From Endothia cerciana (lineage: Eukaryota; Ascomycota; Sordariomycetes; Diaporthales; Cryphonectriaceae): a DNA stretch of 64,000 nucleotides. The notes below the pieces were generated by a model, which had not been told where the DNA came from, did no database searches, and saw only the letters and a list, made by a program, of their open reading frames with translations. Each line of letters begins with the position of its first letter. Positions within the stretch are counted from its first letter, which is position 1. The position numbers and the translations under genes are program-made. Where the stretch lies: NCBI GenBank assembly GCA_026119935.1, contig JALRMH010000011.1, positions 769,394 through 833,393 of the forward strand, read 5' to 3'. This document shows, in pieces, positions 34,517-45,734 of this stretch.

Positions 34517-36783
34517 ATGAGTGCCCCTCCTCCGAACGGCCTGCCTAACGGTGGCAGTCATCCTCCAGGCGCACCGCCTCTGCGCCGCAGGAGGCCTGCT
34601 TCTTCCAACCCACTTGTCGCGCGTAAGAAGGCTGCCCCGCCCCCACCTCAGCAGTCCAAGCCGGCGAGCAGTTCGAGCAAGCCCAAGACGGGCGCCTCCA
34701 AGGGCACAAACAACAACACCTCCAACTTCTACGGCGTCACGGCTCCCAAGGTTGACCTGAAGACGCAGGAGGAATGGAAGCAGCGTCGCCGGCAGAATGG
34801 CGGCTGGTGGGACCCCCCGCCCGAAGCCGAGGACTTTCGCGAGGTGTCGGTCTACATGACCAAGGCCGACATCAAGGAGGGCTTGCGAGCTCACGTCATG
34901 CGCTTTGCCAAGACGCGGACAAGCGGCGTCATCGATATCATGGACGACACGCAGTTCCCGCGGCCGGTCACGCTTCATCGGAAGGACGCGCGAGATGTGA
35001 ACAACGCACAGGAGGAAAAGGAAGCGAGCGCAAGCCCGGCACCAGTCGACCCGGTCGAGGCTGAGCGGCTCACCAAGATCAAGGCCGACAAGGAAGCCCA
35101 ACGCGCCTTGGACCAGGCTCAGATTGCCCCCGTCTCCAGGGATGCTGCGGCCGCGAAGAAGCCCGCCCAGAAGTCCGAGAGGCTTGAGACGAAGGCATTC
35201 TACGCCAAGCGAACTGCCGAACGCAAGAAGGAGAACAACCTCCGCTACGAGGAGTCTCTTCCCTGGGTCATCGAAGATGCCGATGGGAAGAGCGCTTTTG
35301 TGAGCCAGTACATGGGCCCTCTGTCCGAGTCTACGGTGGCGTTACAGTTTGAGGGCACGCAAGTTCGCGCCGTCCCCCTGGAGAAGTTCTACAAGTTCAC
35401 CCATAAGCCGCCATTCAAGGCATACAGCATCGAGGAGGCCGAAGCATTGATGAAGAAGCAGACCGTGCCGAGCCGCTGGCACATGAGGCAAGACGAGAAG
35501 GAAAAGGACAGGGAGGAGATGAATGCCACCAGGCAAGCTCTGTATGGGCGGTCTATGGTCAAGATGGAGAGCACCACCTTCAAATCGGCCGCGCGGTCTG
35601 AAAAGCAGGAGCACGACGATATTGATTTCTCCGGAGACGAGTTCCAGGACGATGACGAGAATCCCACTTTCGAACGTGACAATGACGAGGAGGTCAAAGA
35701 TTCCAAGGACCGGGTCCGTCGCGAGCAGCTGGGTGCTAATCTCTTTGGCGAGGCTGATGAGAAGGAGATCGAGGAAGAGTTGAAGCGCGAGGAGGCCGAG
35801 GAGGAGGCCAGAAGACGCCTCGGGAGAGGTCTTGCGAAACATCTGGTGAAGTACGAGAAGCACCTTGAATACAAGGAGGACCCCGATGACTCCTCCGACC
35901 TGGGCTTGGATTCTTCGGTAAGTACAGCTCCTCGTCGCCTGACACGCATTGGGCTGACTAAAAGGCCCAGTCCGACGAAGAGACCGATGCCGAGAAGCAA
36001 GAAGCGAAGCTGGAAGACGAGCAGAAGAATGCGTCAGACCAGAAGCCGGGAGCTACCACCAAGGGCGCGGGAACCGCGCCTTCGACTAGCAAGCTGAAAG
36101 GTGCCCCTGACTCCAAGAAAGTCAACAACCTCAAGCGGCCTGGTTCTCCTAACCTCTCCGAGATGGAGTCCAGCGGGAACGAGTCCTCGCGGAAGAGGCC
36201 TAAGAAGACTGCCACGGGCTCTGTTCGGGACAGTCGCGCCTCCACACCTGTGCCGCAGCGGGCCAAGAAGGCTCCGGGCGCGGCCAGCGATGGCGAAGCC
36301 ACCGCGACAGAGATGTCAGACAGCGGCCGGCCCAGGATTCTCAAAAAGAAATCCAAGCTGGTCGTTGGATCTCACGGCAAGGGTACTCCAACTGGTTCGA
36401 GGGCCGGCAGCCCTGTCCCGGGATCTTCGCAGCTTCCTTCAGGTAAGCATCCTCCTCCACTGTTGCATTTTCGAGCTTCCATGCCACGCTCCTTGTGTTC
36501 CTTGCCCTCGCCGCAGCTCTGCGACTCATGCATGCTGATTTCGACTGTAGGCTCGCAATCCCCAAGTCGTGCTGTTAGCCCCACAACGTCCAGCTCTGCC
36601 TCACCACTCACGGCAGAGGACATTATCGCCTGTTTGAATGCCCATCCCGAGGGCATGAACATCAGCCAGATGGCGCAGTACTTCAAAGGCCCACGGATGA
36701 GCGATCGGAAGCTCTTCATCTCCCTTGTGAAGAACAATGCCAAGTGGGGACCAGACAAGCTCCTGCGCCCTAAGGGCTCGTGA
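34517..36783 (+). CDS. TFG1: Transcription initiation factor IIF subunit alpha (RAP74/Tfg1)
   Basis: The large TFIIF subunit, which binds RNA polymerase II with Tfg2 and helps start-site selection and early elongation. Exons are 34517-35917, 35971-36442 and 36551-36783 (701 aa). The dimerisation region shows VSVYMTKADIKEGLRAHVMRF, LPWVIEDADGKSAFVSQYMG and PLEKFYKFTHKPPF, the latter two being strong family blocks. A long acidic/basic stretch (residues about 350-470) with IDFSGDEFQDDDENPTF follows, then a Ser/Pro/Lys linker. The C-terminal winged helix is LTAEDIIACLNAHPEG to WGPDKLLRPKGS, the part that contacts the Fcp1 phosphatase in homologues. Intron 1 (donor TCG|GTAAGT) has two usable acceptors, AAAG at 35964 and CCCAG at 35970, differing by six bases with frame kept. 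The second suits the branch point CTGAC better. Confidence 0.95.
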
Positions 36784-37267
36784 GTGGCATGCCTGCCCCT
36801 GGAAGACCCCATGGACTGGCATCTGGTGACACACAGCATTTGGCCATACATGGCATTCGGCGGCAGATGTAAGCTGGGACAGCTAGATTAAAGGTGGTTC
36901 ATTCACCTCCTTTATCTGCAGCGGGCTGACAGAGGTCAGGCTGCGCCATGACCTAGTCACTCAGGGTGGGCAACATAGTCCTTGCCGGCTCATAACTGGG
37001 CCCTGTGGAAACTTGCCACCAAGTGGGAGAGCTGCCCTGCCGACCTTGTGGCCCTCCACATACGTCCGTAGATCAGTTTGTGGCCAAGCTAAAGGCAGCG
37101 CCCACTACAATGGTTGGGCACCACCATAGTCACGGAGGATGCAATGAATTCATAGCAAGTTGTCTGGTGGTCTTCGTCGGTATGTGGTTTGCAATCTGGC
37201 CGTGCTTGACAGTATTGACGCAGAGATGCCACTGTTCATGATATGCTGGTATTGTGCCCCCTGCTTG
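36784..37267. other. Convergent intergenic region
   Basis: It lies between the 3' ends of TFG1 and the BUD13 homologue. No gene seen. Confidence 0.6.
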
Positions 37268-38152
37268 TCACTCGTCCATCTGCCAGGCGTAGTCCAAGCC
37301 CTTGTTCCTCTCCCGCCGGTTGATGGCCTTGAATCGTTCCGCCTCGAAGCCATTACTCCTGTCGACACCATCCCACCGGTATCCCGGGCGTATGCCATAT
37401 CGATTCGGCGGTGCAGGACCCTTGTACAAAGGTCTCCTGCTTGCCTTCTTACCCGCCTTCTCATTACTACCACCACCACCACCACCACCACCACCCGCCC
37501 CGGCCTTCGAGCCTGACCTCTCCCCCTCCGCGTCCAGGAAGCGCGCCATGGGGTCATTCCACCGCCTCTGCTCTTTCAACTCCCTGTTCATCTCCACATC
37601 GTCCGCCGTCCTCGCGACCGCCAGCCCCCTTGCTTCCTCCAGCACCTCCTTCCTCCTCCTCGCCTCCTCGAGCTGCACCTCCCCCCTGAGCATCTCCTCC
37701 TTCGCGCGCCCCTTCTCCTCCGCCTCCTGGGCCGCCCGCCGCGCCTCGGCCCGCTTCATGCTCACGTCGACCCTCCGACCAGTCGCGTCGCGGTAGTACG
37801 TCTCCTCCTCGCCGTGCTTGACCAGCCCCGCGCGCCTCTCCGCCTCGAACTGCTCGCGCTCCTCCCGGCTGCGCCGCTCCAGCTGTGCGGTGACCGCGGC
37901 CGCGGACTGCAGGCCGGCGTGCGACCCGTCGGCCATCCTCGCCGCGGCGGACTCCTCTACCACGGCCGGGTCGTCGTCGTCCGCCTTGCGCGCGGCCTCG
38001 TTCTCCGCCGCCGCCGAGGCGAGGATCGCGTCTGCCGCGGCTGCGTCATCGTCGGTCCTATCGCCGCCGCCGGCCCCGACGGCCTTCCAGTTTGCCTTTG
38101 TGGTCCTGCGGAACTCCTTGACCTTGCCGACCGTCACGGGGTTGTTGTCGAG

Positions 38153-38183
<31 letters not shown>

Positions 38184-38359
38184 AGGCCGGCGCGGGACCT
38201 GTGCCTGCGGCTGGAGCTGCTGCTGCCCCAGTCGTCGTCGTCCTGGATGAGGAGGCCGCTGCTGGAGGGCTTGTCGTGCTTACGCTTGCGCTTCTTGGTG
38301 GGCTTTGGGTCGGCGGTGAGGTAGTGTGTCGCGAGGTAGGAGGAGAGGTCGGAGGGCAT
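37268..38359 (-). CDS. BUD13: Pre-mRNA-splicing factor CWC26/BUD13 homologue
   Basis: A single-exon protein of 363 residues. The family core is at the C-terminus: GPAPPNRYGIRPGYRWDGVD, then RSNGFEAERFKAINRR and a final Tyr-rich end (DYAWQMDE). This binds spliceosomal RES-complex partners. BUD13, Snu17/Ist3 and Pml1 form the RES complex, which holds pre-mRNA in the nucleus and helps splice weak introns. The N-terminus (SSYLATHYLT) is also conserved. Between them lie Lys-rich, acidic, Ala-rich and two Gly-run segments (GGGGGGG and a longer one encoded by GGT/GGC codons at about 37467-37497), then a long charged helix rich in Glu/Arg. The many low-complexity runs are unusual but keep frame. It is convergent with TFG1. 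Confidence 0.93.
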
Positions 38360-38775
38360 GGTGGAAGGCTCCTCGAGGGGGTTGGGAAGGGGGGGGGGGG
38401 GGAATGGTGTGTGTCGATGTGTCTGAGTGCCCCAGTAGTAGGCAACTAAGTATGGCCGTAGAGGTTTGGTTTATTGGTATTGGTACTCGCCCCAGAAATT
38501 CGTCACTCAGCCTTATTTACGACCGACCTGCCAATCGGTCAGTTCCCTCCCCAGTCGGCGGCTCGCTCGCCGATCATGGTCCGTGCAGGGGAACCCACTG
38601 CCCAGAAGGAACATACAAGTACTGGTAGGCCCAGGAGTGACGTCACACTGAGATTCCCACAGCACGAGGCCAGGGTGCAATTTTCACCTACAGAACTGCG
38701 ACTCGCTCAATATGTACACCTGCATGATTATCTTCTACAATATAGTGAGTGGTACTGTACTGATACACCAAATAT
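38360..38775. other. Intergenic, BUD13 promoter
   Basis: No gene seen. A G15 run at 38388-38402 lies within 45 bp of the BUD13 start codon. Confidence 0.6.
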
Positions 38776-39304
38776 CTAGACACGTCGTCTGGGGCCCGGC
38801 AGCCTCGACTTACTTACCCTCGCTCGCCTGCGGACGACGGCTGGCGGGCCCGACCTGTTCGCCCCTGTTCCTGTCGGCTTGGTCTGCCTCTTGACCGGCA
38901 CAGCCTCGGGCCTGTGGTAGCGATCGAGGATATGCGGATAGGCAACCGCGTCGCAGAGGCACGGCTCCACGGCGGTCCAGTACTGGTTCCCATACGTGAT
39001 GTAGAGCTGCCCGCCCTCGGCAATGTCACGGTTCGTCCTGCAGCCCAGCACCTTGCGGCGGCCGTACGTGATGTCCACCACGTCCAGGTTGTAGGATAAC
39101 CCTGGGGGTCTCACGAGAGCCAGTGTAGACAATGTCAACCAGCTTGTTGCCCTGTCCTGGTCCGGCATTATACTGGTGGACCGGGAGTGAAGCGGGATCT
39201 GGAAGAACCAGCGGCCTGGACGGGGCCTGGACGGGGCCTGGAGAAGGGCTCGCCTCGTAGCTTGCCTGCCGGACGTTCCGTCTTCCCTTCACTTGCAGCG
39301 TCAT
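38776..39304 (-). pseudogene. SET-domain C-terminal fragment, possible remnant
   Basis: The minus-strand frame ending at 38776 contains VVDITYGRRKVLGCRTNRDIAEGGQLYITYGNQYW split over a short region. It resembles the end of a SET domain (aromatic strand, RDI..G..L...YG..YW). The part of the fold that binds AdoMet, with the NHS motif, is absent upstream. An open frame from ATG 39304 precedes it in another frame; a 38-nt GTTGAC...CCCAG gap would join them, which is very short. A GTAAGT donor stands at about 38814, so the exon may end before the stop, but no clear next exon is seen. It may be a decayed methyltransferase gene or a badly resolved small gene. Confidence 0.35.
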
Positions 39305-39713
39305 GATTATTTTTATTATTTGTCATTATTGAAGTTGCCGGCGACTGGGATGCTCTGTAGGGGTCGTTGGAAAGGCAAAAGATTTTGAGATGGACGACAT
39401 GACAGAACGCAACCCCCTAGGTGACCGCGGGCAGGTAGAAAACCGTGGCATCAAGACTGTGCTTTGTTGAGGCCTTTGTGGCAAGACTCTTGTCCCCAAC
39501 ACAGAGTCTTTGTTGTTGAACCGTATCGACCTGCTATTTTTGGAAGACAATCACAATGTCTGCGGTCTTTGCTCGGTGCGATCGTACACGCCCGGGGGGG
39601 CAATGTTGCTGCAGCCAGAGATAGGACTACCCGCGCCGAGGCTGCTTCGACAAGAGCAGCCCGGTTGAGGACCTCCGGCCTTCCGGAGGCCCCAAGTCCA
39701 AAGTAGACATCTC
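39305..39713. other. Intergenic between the SET remnant and the WW gene
   Basis: No gene seen; short noncoding stretch with a G/C-rich segment at about 39592-39600. Confidence 0.5.
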
Positions 39714-40337
39714 CTAATAGTCGTACCTCTCCTCGTCCCGTCCCTGGTCGTAGCTCGCCTCCATGTTGTCACCGAGGTTCTCGACATCATCCCCGAACCG
39801 CTCGACCTTGCCCACCTCCCTGCCCACCCATCCAGCCAGGTCCTCGGGTGCGTCCTCCACGGCGTCGACGGTATCGTCCCACCCGCGCTCAACCTTATCC
39901 TCCGCGCGGTCGACGCCATACTCAACCCTGTCGGGGACGGACTCGACCGCGCCGACGGCCTCGCCGGTCCAGCGGGCCGCGTCCTCGGGCAGGTCCTCGA
40001 CGTCCCGGACGCCGTCGTCCCACCTGCGCTCGACGCGCTCCTCCTCACGGCCGAAGCCCTCGGCTGTTTCCCCACGTATCAGCTGGCAGGTACGGGCAAT
40101 ACGACGGCCCTGTCGCGTGCACATGGTGGGGAACCCTAGCTTACCAGCCTCCTCGAACACGGGCTTCTCGAAGCTGCGCTCGCCGGTCGCCTCGTTGATG
40201 AAGATCCAGCGGCCGGCCTCGTCGTCCCACCGGGCCGCCCACGGAGGCTGCACGTATGGCGGGTCCATGGGCGCCTCGTCGCGGCGGTCGATGTTGTTGC
40301 CAACGGCCTCTTGGAGCATCTCGCCGATGAAACTCAT
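39714..40337 (-). CDS. Small WW-domain protein with duplicated amphipathic repeat
   Basis: The likely exons are 40337-40145 and 40063-39714 (180 aa). The intron 40144-40064 has donor GTAAGC, branch CTGAT and acceptor ACAG. It is 81 nt and has no stop, so the unspliced frame would encode 207 residues. Residues about 32-58 form a WW domain (PPWAARWDDEAGRWIFINEA, then ERSFEKP) that binds proline-rich ligands. The rest consists of two related blocks of about 45 residues, each starting ER-x-WDD and continuing VEDxPED..W.G..VG.VE. They are predicted to be amphipathic helices. Similar small WW proteins occur in filamentous fungi, without known function. The upstream side has a long T/A run (40346-40369). 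Confidence 0.75.
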   Translation of the reverse strand: MSFIGEMLQEAVGNNIDRRDEAPMDPPYVQPPWAARWDDEAGRWIFINEATGERSFEKPVFEEAGKLGFPTMCTRQGRRIARTCQLIRGETAEGFGREEERVERRWDDGVRDVEDLPEDAARWTGEAVGAVESVPDRVEYGVDRAEDKVERGWDDTVDAVEDAPEDLAGWVGREVGKVERFGDDVENLGDNMEASYDQGRDEERYDY

Positions 40338-43300
40338 GGTTGCTCTTTTTTTTTTTTTTTTTTTTTTTTCTTCTTCTTTTTTTTTCTCTTCTCCTTCCTT
40401 CTTTCTTCTTCTTCAGTTCTTGTCTTTCTTCCCCTCCTGTGTGGTTATCCGAGTGATGATATCCAGCGGTGATCAGCACCCTGACCAAGCCTGGGGGCGA
40501 GGTATTTGTAGTACCACCTACGCGCGCCCTGAGACATCGGGGCCAGCTCAGCAGCATCGTGTCACCTCCACCCGCCAGTCACTGCTACGCCCAGACCCTG
40601 GCGCCACGGCCGCCGTCGAAGCGATTCGTCGAGCCCGCAGACGAGGCTCGCCTGCTCCATCCATTAGGCCTTGAAACGCAAAGCAATGGGGGGGAGTGGG
40701 AGGCGGAGCAACAAAGGTACCGGGTCTCAAACTCCCTGCAGCCCTTTGGCGCGAGGAGCACCAGCGGCGGGGGTTTTGGGGAGGGGGGGGGGTGGGAGTG
40801 CAGAGCAGATCACAGATCGACCACAGGGCAGCTCAGGCCTGGTTTTACGTTGTCTATAGTACCCAAGGCGCTGTCCAGCCCTCTCGTCGGGAGTGACGTC
40901 TCCTGACCGCAAGGAACTTCCGGTGTCAGAGGGGGGTTAATCTATTGCGCTCAGCTTGGCGAAGACCCGGTGGCTGTGGCTGTGGCGTCCCCCCCAGGTA
41001 TCGACCTATCGTCTGGGATACTGCTGCGCGGTTATGTCCCTCTGTCAGAATCAGGCCCACCCTGTTTGACCTGGCTTTGTCAAGCCGCCCGCTGCCCTTC
41101 TGTTCTGGGCCATCCGGACAGCTTGGGAGGCTTGGTATGATCGACGTTTCCCACAGGCGCGCCCGTGAGTACGTCCGTACAGCGCGATGACGTGTTGGCA
41201 CTGCGGCGTTAGTGCTCCTATCCTTTAGCCCTCACGGCGTTCCGGGCCAGCCTCCAGGGGCGAGCGCCTATCCTAGAGGGAGGGCTTCCCAGCTGGATAG
41301 CAACCCCCCCGGATCCCACCAATACCCGGCATCGAGGGGGGCCTCCAGGCTGGGGGGCCTCCAGGCTGAGGGCCCTACTGTACGCTCCCAAAGTCATCAC
41401 CCTCGGCTCACCAGCCGCGGTCCGGTGGGTGAGGCCATATGCCAGGCCTCCAGCTTGTGACGCATCTCGATTAGGTTTTGCTGGCGAGGTTGTGAAAGAG
41501 GCCCTGCCCCCCCCCCCCCTCACTATCTCCCTCTCACTGCCGAGCAAGTAACTACCATAGCTGTCTGGCAGCAGGTGCCCAAGGCGCTGCCCCTGACCGG
41601 CGGAGAGTAACAGGACCCCGCAGCCCGCACCACCACACACTGTGGGCAACCTCCCCGAGATGTTGTTCGATGTACGCTGCGGGGGTTCCCTCCACGATGG
41701 CCTGTTTCATATGCACCGGCCCTGCTAGCTGCATGGTGGAGAACCAAGCCTCCCCGTCCCTTGGACGACCAAGCAGCTACGTACGTACACGGCCAGCCTG
41801 TGTCACCCTCCTGATTTGTGGAGGCTCTACCTCTGGCGTGCCTGGGCGGCCTGGGCTTGACGCCTCGGGTACAGCCCGTGCAGCCTGAGAGCATCATTGG
41901 CCGCGTGAATGGCGTCTGCGCGGCCACATCGCCCCCCCCCCCCCTCAAGCAGGAGGAACCTCAATGGCAGACAGCACAGTCGGAAATTGCACCGAAAAGG
42001 AACCGGGAGGCGAGGGATGCCCGCCTGTGAGGGGGTATCAGGGCAGGTAGGTACTATGTAGCCATGGCAGAGCCCATTTCGGGCCCCCGCAGGGACGAGG
42101 GACCACTGGTAGGGTAGGTAGACCCAGGGGGGCCGGGGCCGCGTGACAGGTCCCCGTGTGGCTCTATTTCATCATCCCAGAGGGGGTATTCGTCACTGCC
42201 AGTGCCAACTACCAACTACCAACTACCAACTATCAACGTGCGCTTTTCCTGGGTTCCGGGTCCTGGAAAGCCCTTCAGGGCCTCAGCCCGGGTTCAACCA
42301 GGAATAGGCCGTGTCTGACGGGGTCCCCTCCATGTGGCACCGTGATGCAGCGACAGGTTCACAGCTGGCCACGGCCACGGCCACGGCCACGGGTCAGAGG
42401 GGGACAGAGAGGGGGGTGGGCTGAACCAGGGAGGACGGGAGGACGGGAGGCTTAGCTGACAAAGACGAGGGCACGGCACATCCATTACTACAGCGCCCTC
42501 GAATCTTCTTCCAAGGTTGGGTGGGTGTATTGTATGTATGCAGCGAGGCAGTGACAGTACGTATCGAGATGCTAGCCCGGGCAGTGGCAGTGGCGACCAC
42601 CTCACCAACTGGCACATGTCTCCTCCGGGTCGAAATCCTAGCGCGTAGTGACTTGTTCCCATCGTCCTGGGCCCCCAGCAGGAGACGAGACGAGGTCATC
42701 CATCCTGTCTCACGCGGCCGTTCCGGAAGAAAGGGTCATCCAAGATGACCCCTGCTCAGCCTGATCCATCATCCATCCCAGACTGATAAGCTCAGCTCCG
42801 TCATCCCGACCCGGCCGATAAGGCACCAGACACCAGACGCCAGACACCGCGCCCACCGTCCGACACTCGCCGGCTCGGCCAACTCCTGGATGTGTGTATA
42901 CATAGGGAGGTGTGCGCTTGCTCCCATCGCTGTCTGCTCTGGCCGTCCATCCACGCAGCCCGTTATCCAGAACAAAACGTCGAGAACAACGGCAATCATC
43001 CGTACCTTGTCCCTGCATCTGGGCCCGTCTCGGTATCGCGCCCCCACCGTTCACCACTAAACTGACCTTTGTACCCTTTGTCCGTGACTCCTTTGTCTGA
43101 GTCACTCGGCAGACCCCCCAGCCTCACCTGCCTCACGCCGTGCCCGTCCTTCAGATCCGGCGGCCCTTTCTTTCAACCGCAGCGGCCCACGCCTGCTTTC
43201 GGGAAAAGAAATCACGCCGGACATCTGCAAGAGCCACTGAGCGGCCCTTGCCTTTCTCTCCCTCCTCGGGATCAGCACACCAGTTGACAGACAGCTCGTG

Positions 43301-43555
43301 TCATCATCACCTGCGCTCTCCACAACAACCAGAGTCCCCCTTTTCCCCAGAAGGTTCCAGGCTGACCTTCCGGCACTTTACCTTTATTCCATATCACCCA
43401 CCTAAGGAATCATTATCCCTCCTCTGTAACCCCTACAGACGAGATCTGGCCCGCCTGCACACGTATCGGCATACCGTGCTTGTTCGTGCCAACTTTGAAC
43501 ATCTGTCCACCCAACCATCCTTCTCTTCAGTCATCCAAGCGCTCTAGGCCCCAAC
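40338..43555. other. Gene-poor stretch (3.2 kb)
   Basis: No convincing gene. Contents are T24 at about 40346-40369, G10 at 40783, C13 at 41507, C13 at 41932, and a 16-bp tandem duplication at about 41336-41367. A CAACTAC array lies at about 42207-42233 and a GGCCAC array at about 42369-42391. The final C/T-rich 400 bases look like the leader of the gene at 43556. Short open frames here lack motifs. Confidence 0.6.
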
Positions 43556-44267
43556 ATGGCTGCTTCTCTCACCGAGTCTCCTGCCCAGTTTGAGCGCGAC
43601 CTTCGCAGCGCGAACAAGGAGTGGAAGCGTGGCAAGGACGCCAATGTCAAGTGGTCGTACGGTGCAACAAGTCCACACTCGTGGTGGTCACCGGCACTCG
43701 ACGCGGAAGAGGACCCAAACTTCAGGGCTCGGCCTCTAGGAAAGCCCAGCGACGTGTAAGTCCCCGCCGTGTTCCCAAGTCCGTGGCTGGACGACGACGC
43801 GTTCTAACTCGAGCCACTGCAGTTGGGGCCAGATGGACAAGGACAAGGGAAATATCAACAAGTACGGTCGTAGGACTGGTCGGATGAGAGAAATCGGAAA
43901 CATGCGCGTCCGCTCTAAGGTGTCTGCCCAGGAGGAGATCGAAGAGGCGGCCGGCGTGTCCCGTTCCATCCTCGACTACCTCCCCGCCAGCCCGCAGCGG
44001 CAGAGGTCAAACCCCATGGACCAGGTCCTGTATAGCTTCGACCGCACCGACTCGCCGGGGCGGCCACTGACGCTGGAGGTGTTCGTCAAGACGACGGGCC
44101 GCGAGACGGAGAAGTTCGTCGAGAAGGAGTACGAGGTCATTGATGCCAACGGTGACGCACTCCGAGGCCGCAAGGCCCGTCGCAACCTACGTCGGGGCAC
44201 AACGGCAGACGCGAAGGCGGCGGGCGAGGAGATGGAGGCCGAGGATGACGGGTTCGAGCTGATTTAA
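43556..44267 (+). CDS. Unknown protein, likely conserved in Sordariomycetes
   Basis: Exons 43556-43755 and 43823-44267 (214 aa). The intron has a GTAAGT donor, a CTAAC branch and a CTGCAG acceptor, and the joined reading V-WGQMDKDKGNINKY keeps frame. The protein starts MAASLTESPAQFERDLRS and is hydrophilic and charged throughout, with no signal peptide or membrane segment. Features include an Arg-rich block (RTGRMREIGNMRVRSK), a probable beta-rich part (LTLEVFVKTTGRETEKFVE) and an acidic tail (EEMEAEDDGFELI). No family is recognised. The gene is taken as real from good splice sites, codon regularity and an A/C-rich leader; the evidence is moderate. Confidence 0.65.
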
Positions 44268-45734
44268 GGCGCCGGGCCGGAGACGACAAAGACTGACGTG
44301 GCGAGCAACAAGGCCTATCGTGCGACGCGCGCTCGAGTTTTGACTGATCCGTCTCTTTACCGTCCGCTTAGCCCTTCTGCTTCGCCTTACTCTTCCCATT
44401 TCATCCTGCCCATCTGCCTCTTTTCGAGTGTCAACTCGTCGACCTTCTGATAAACCTTCGACGTTTGTCGTTTCTCCCTTTCATTTTTTTTTAATTAATC
44501 CTTTTTTTACCGCTCGGCTAGTCGGTCGGTAGGAGTTCTGGGTAGCAAGGGGTGGTCGGAGCATTTGTCCTGTCGCACAGTTCCACAGAGACATTGGTGT
44601 TTGGGTGATGGGAGACGATTGCATGTTGAGGAGACGGTCGAGAGGTCCTGCTCAGCCTTTGATGATCTTGACTGCATACTTCACACACCCTTTTGAGGAG
44701 CGTTCGAACTGTTTGGGGCGTCTCCAGTTAGTCTCGAGGCATGCACGTTTGAATACCTTCTTTCCCACTGCGACGCAACTCGATTGTCGCGTGGACGACC
44801 TTGTGCACACTCTTGTAGATCTGGATGGGATCGGAACATGATCAGATAGCACATTTAGCTTGCGGCTTAGCACAATCAAAGCGCTTGTCGCTGGTTGTCA
44901 AACCATCGTTTCTTGGGGGTTGACTTTGCAGTGTTGAGGAGATCAAAGTTCAGCACGATTTTGTGGGAACAGGATGTGCTCGAAATCGAGTTCGGATTGG
45001 CTTGCACGTGCCGCGCGCCCCCTGTCCTTGTCCCCTGAGGGCAGACCTGCCTCACCCCCTAACACACGATGCTGCCAACTACACACGATTGCGAAGATTG
45101 ACCTATGCCTCACAGCCTCACATGAGCAGACAGCCCAGAATCTCGCGACGACATACCGTACCCTTCCGCTGAGTTGCAGCCGAGATAGCAGAAATAGTGG
45201 CCCAGGCAGGGCAGTGCATTCTGGCGCTACTCGACTGCCCAATCCCTGTCATTCTGATCTCACGATGAATACAAGTTGACTCACCGGTGATGGCCGCTGC
45301 GCCGTAACCCTCCTTTGCCAATACACTACGGAATTTGACATAGTATCGGGCTTTAGACTGAAGAGATGGCCGCTTAGCATAAGCATAAGTAAGTGAGGCA
45401 AGTATAATGAGGTTGCGAGATCAACCCTCTTTCCTGCTGCGTTCAGCCTCTTAAAAGTCTTCAAGGTATTTCTGTTTGTGACGACTGTCTCGCCTGACAA
45501 GCAGACAATTTACCAAATTTTCCTTGTCCTAGGACAATTTTCATGTACCGTCACTTTCATCTTGCAGGGGAAGCACCGAACTGATAAACTGAATCTTGCG
45601 ATCGACACGAACTTATTTGGGAAGAAGGCAGAGATCTCGGGAATACTCACTGCTATAATTCCTTCTACACAGGGAGGCAACTCAAACCGGATCATCAAGC
45701 CACACTTGAGCGCCCGCTGAGGAGCAAGAATACC
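44268..45734. other. Intergenic, 1.5 kb
   Basis: No gene seen; short open frames without motifs. It contains the 3' flank of the unknown gene and the promoter of the large RNA-end-processing protein. Confidence 0.55.

Noticed and set aside
42292..42330. GGTTCAA motif as a second tRNA T-loop
   Set aside because: Flanking bases cannot form the T stem or an acceptor stem.
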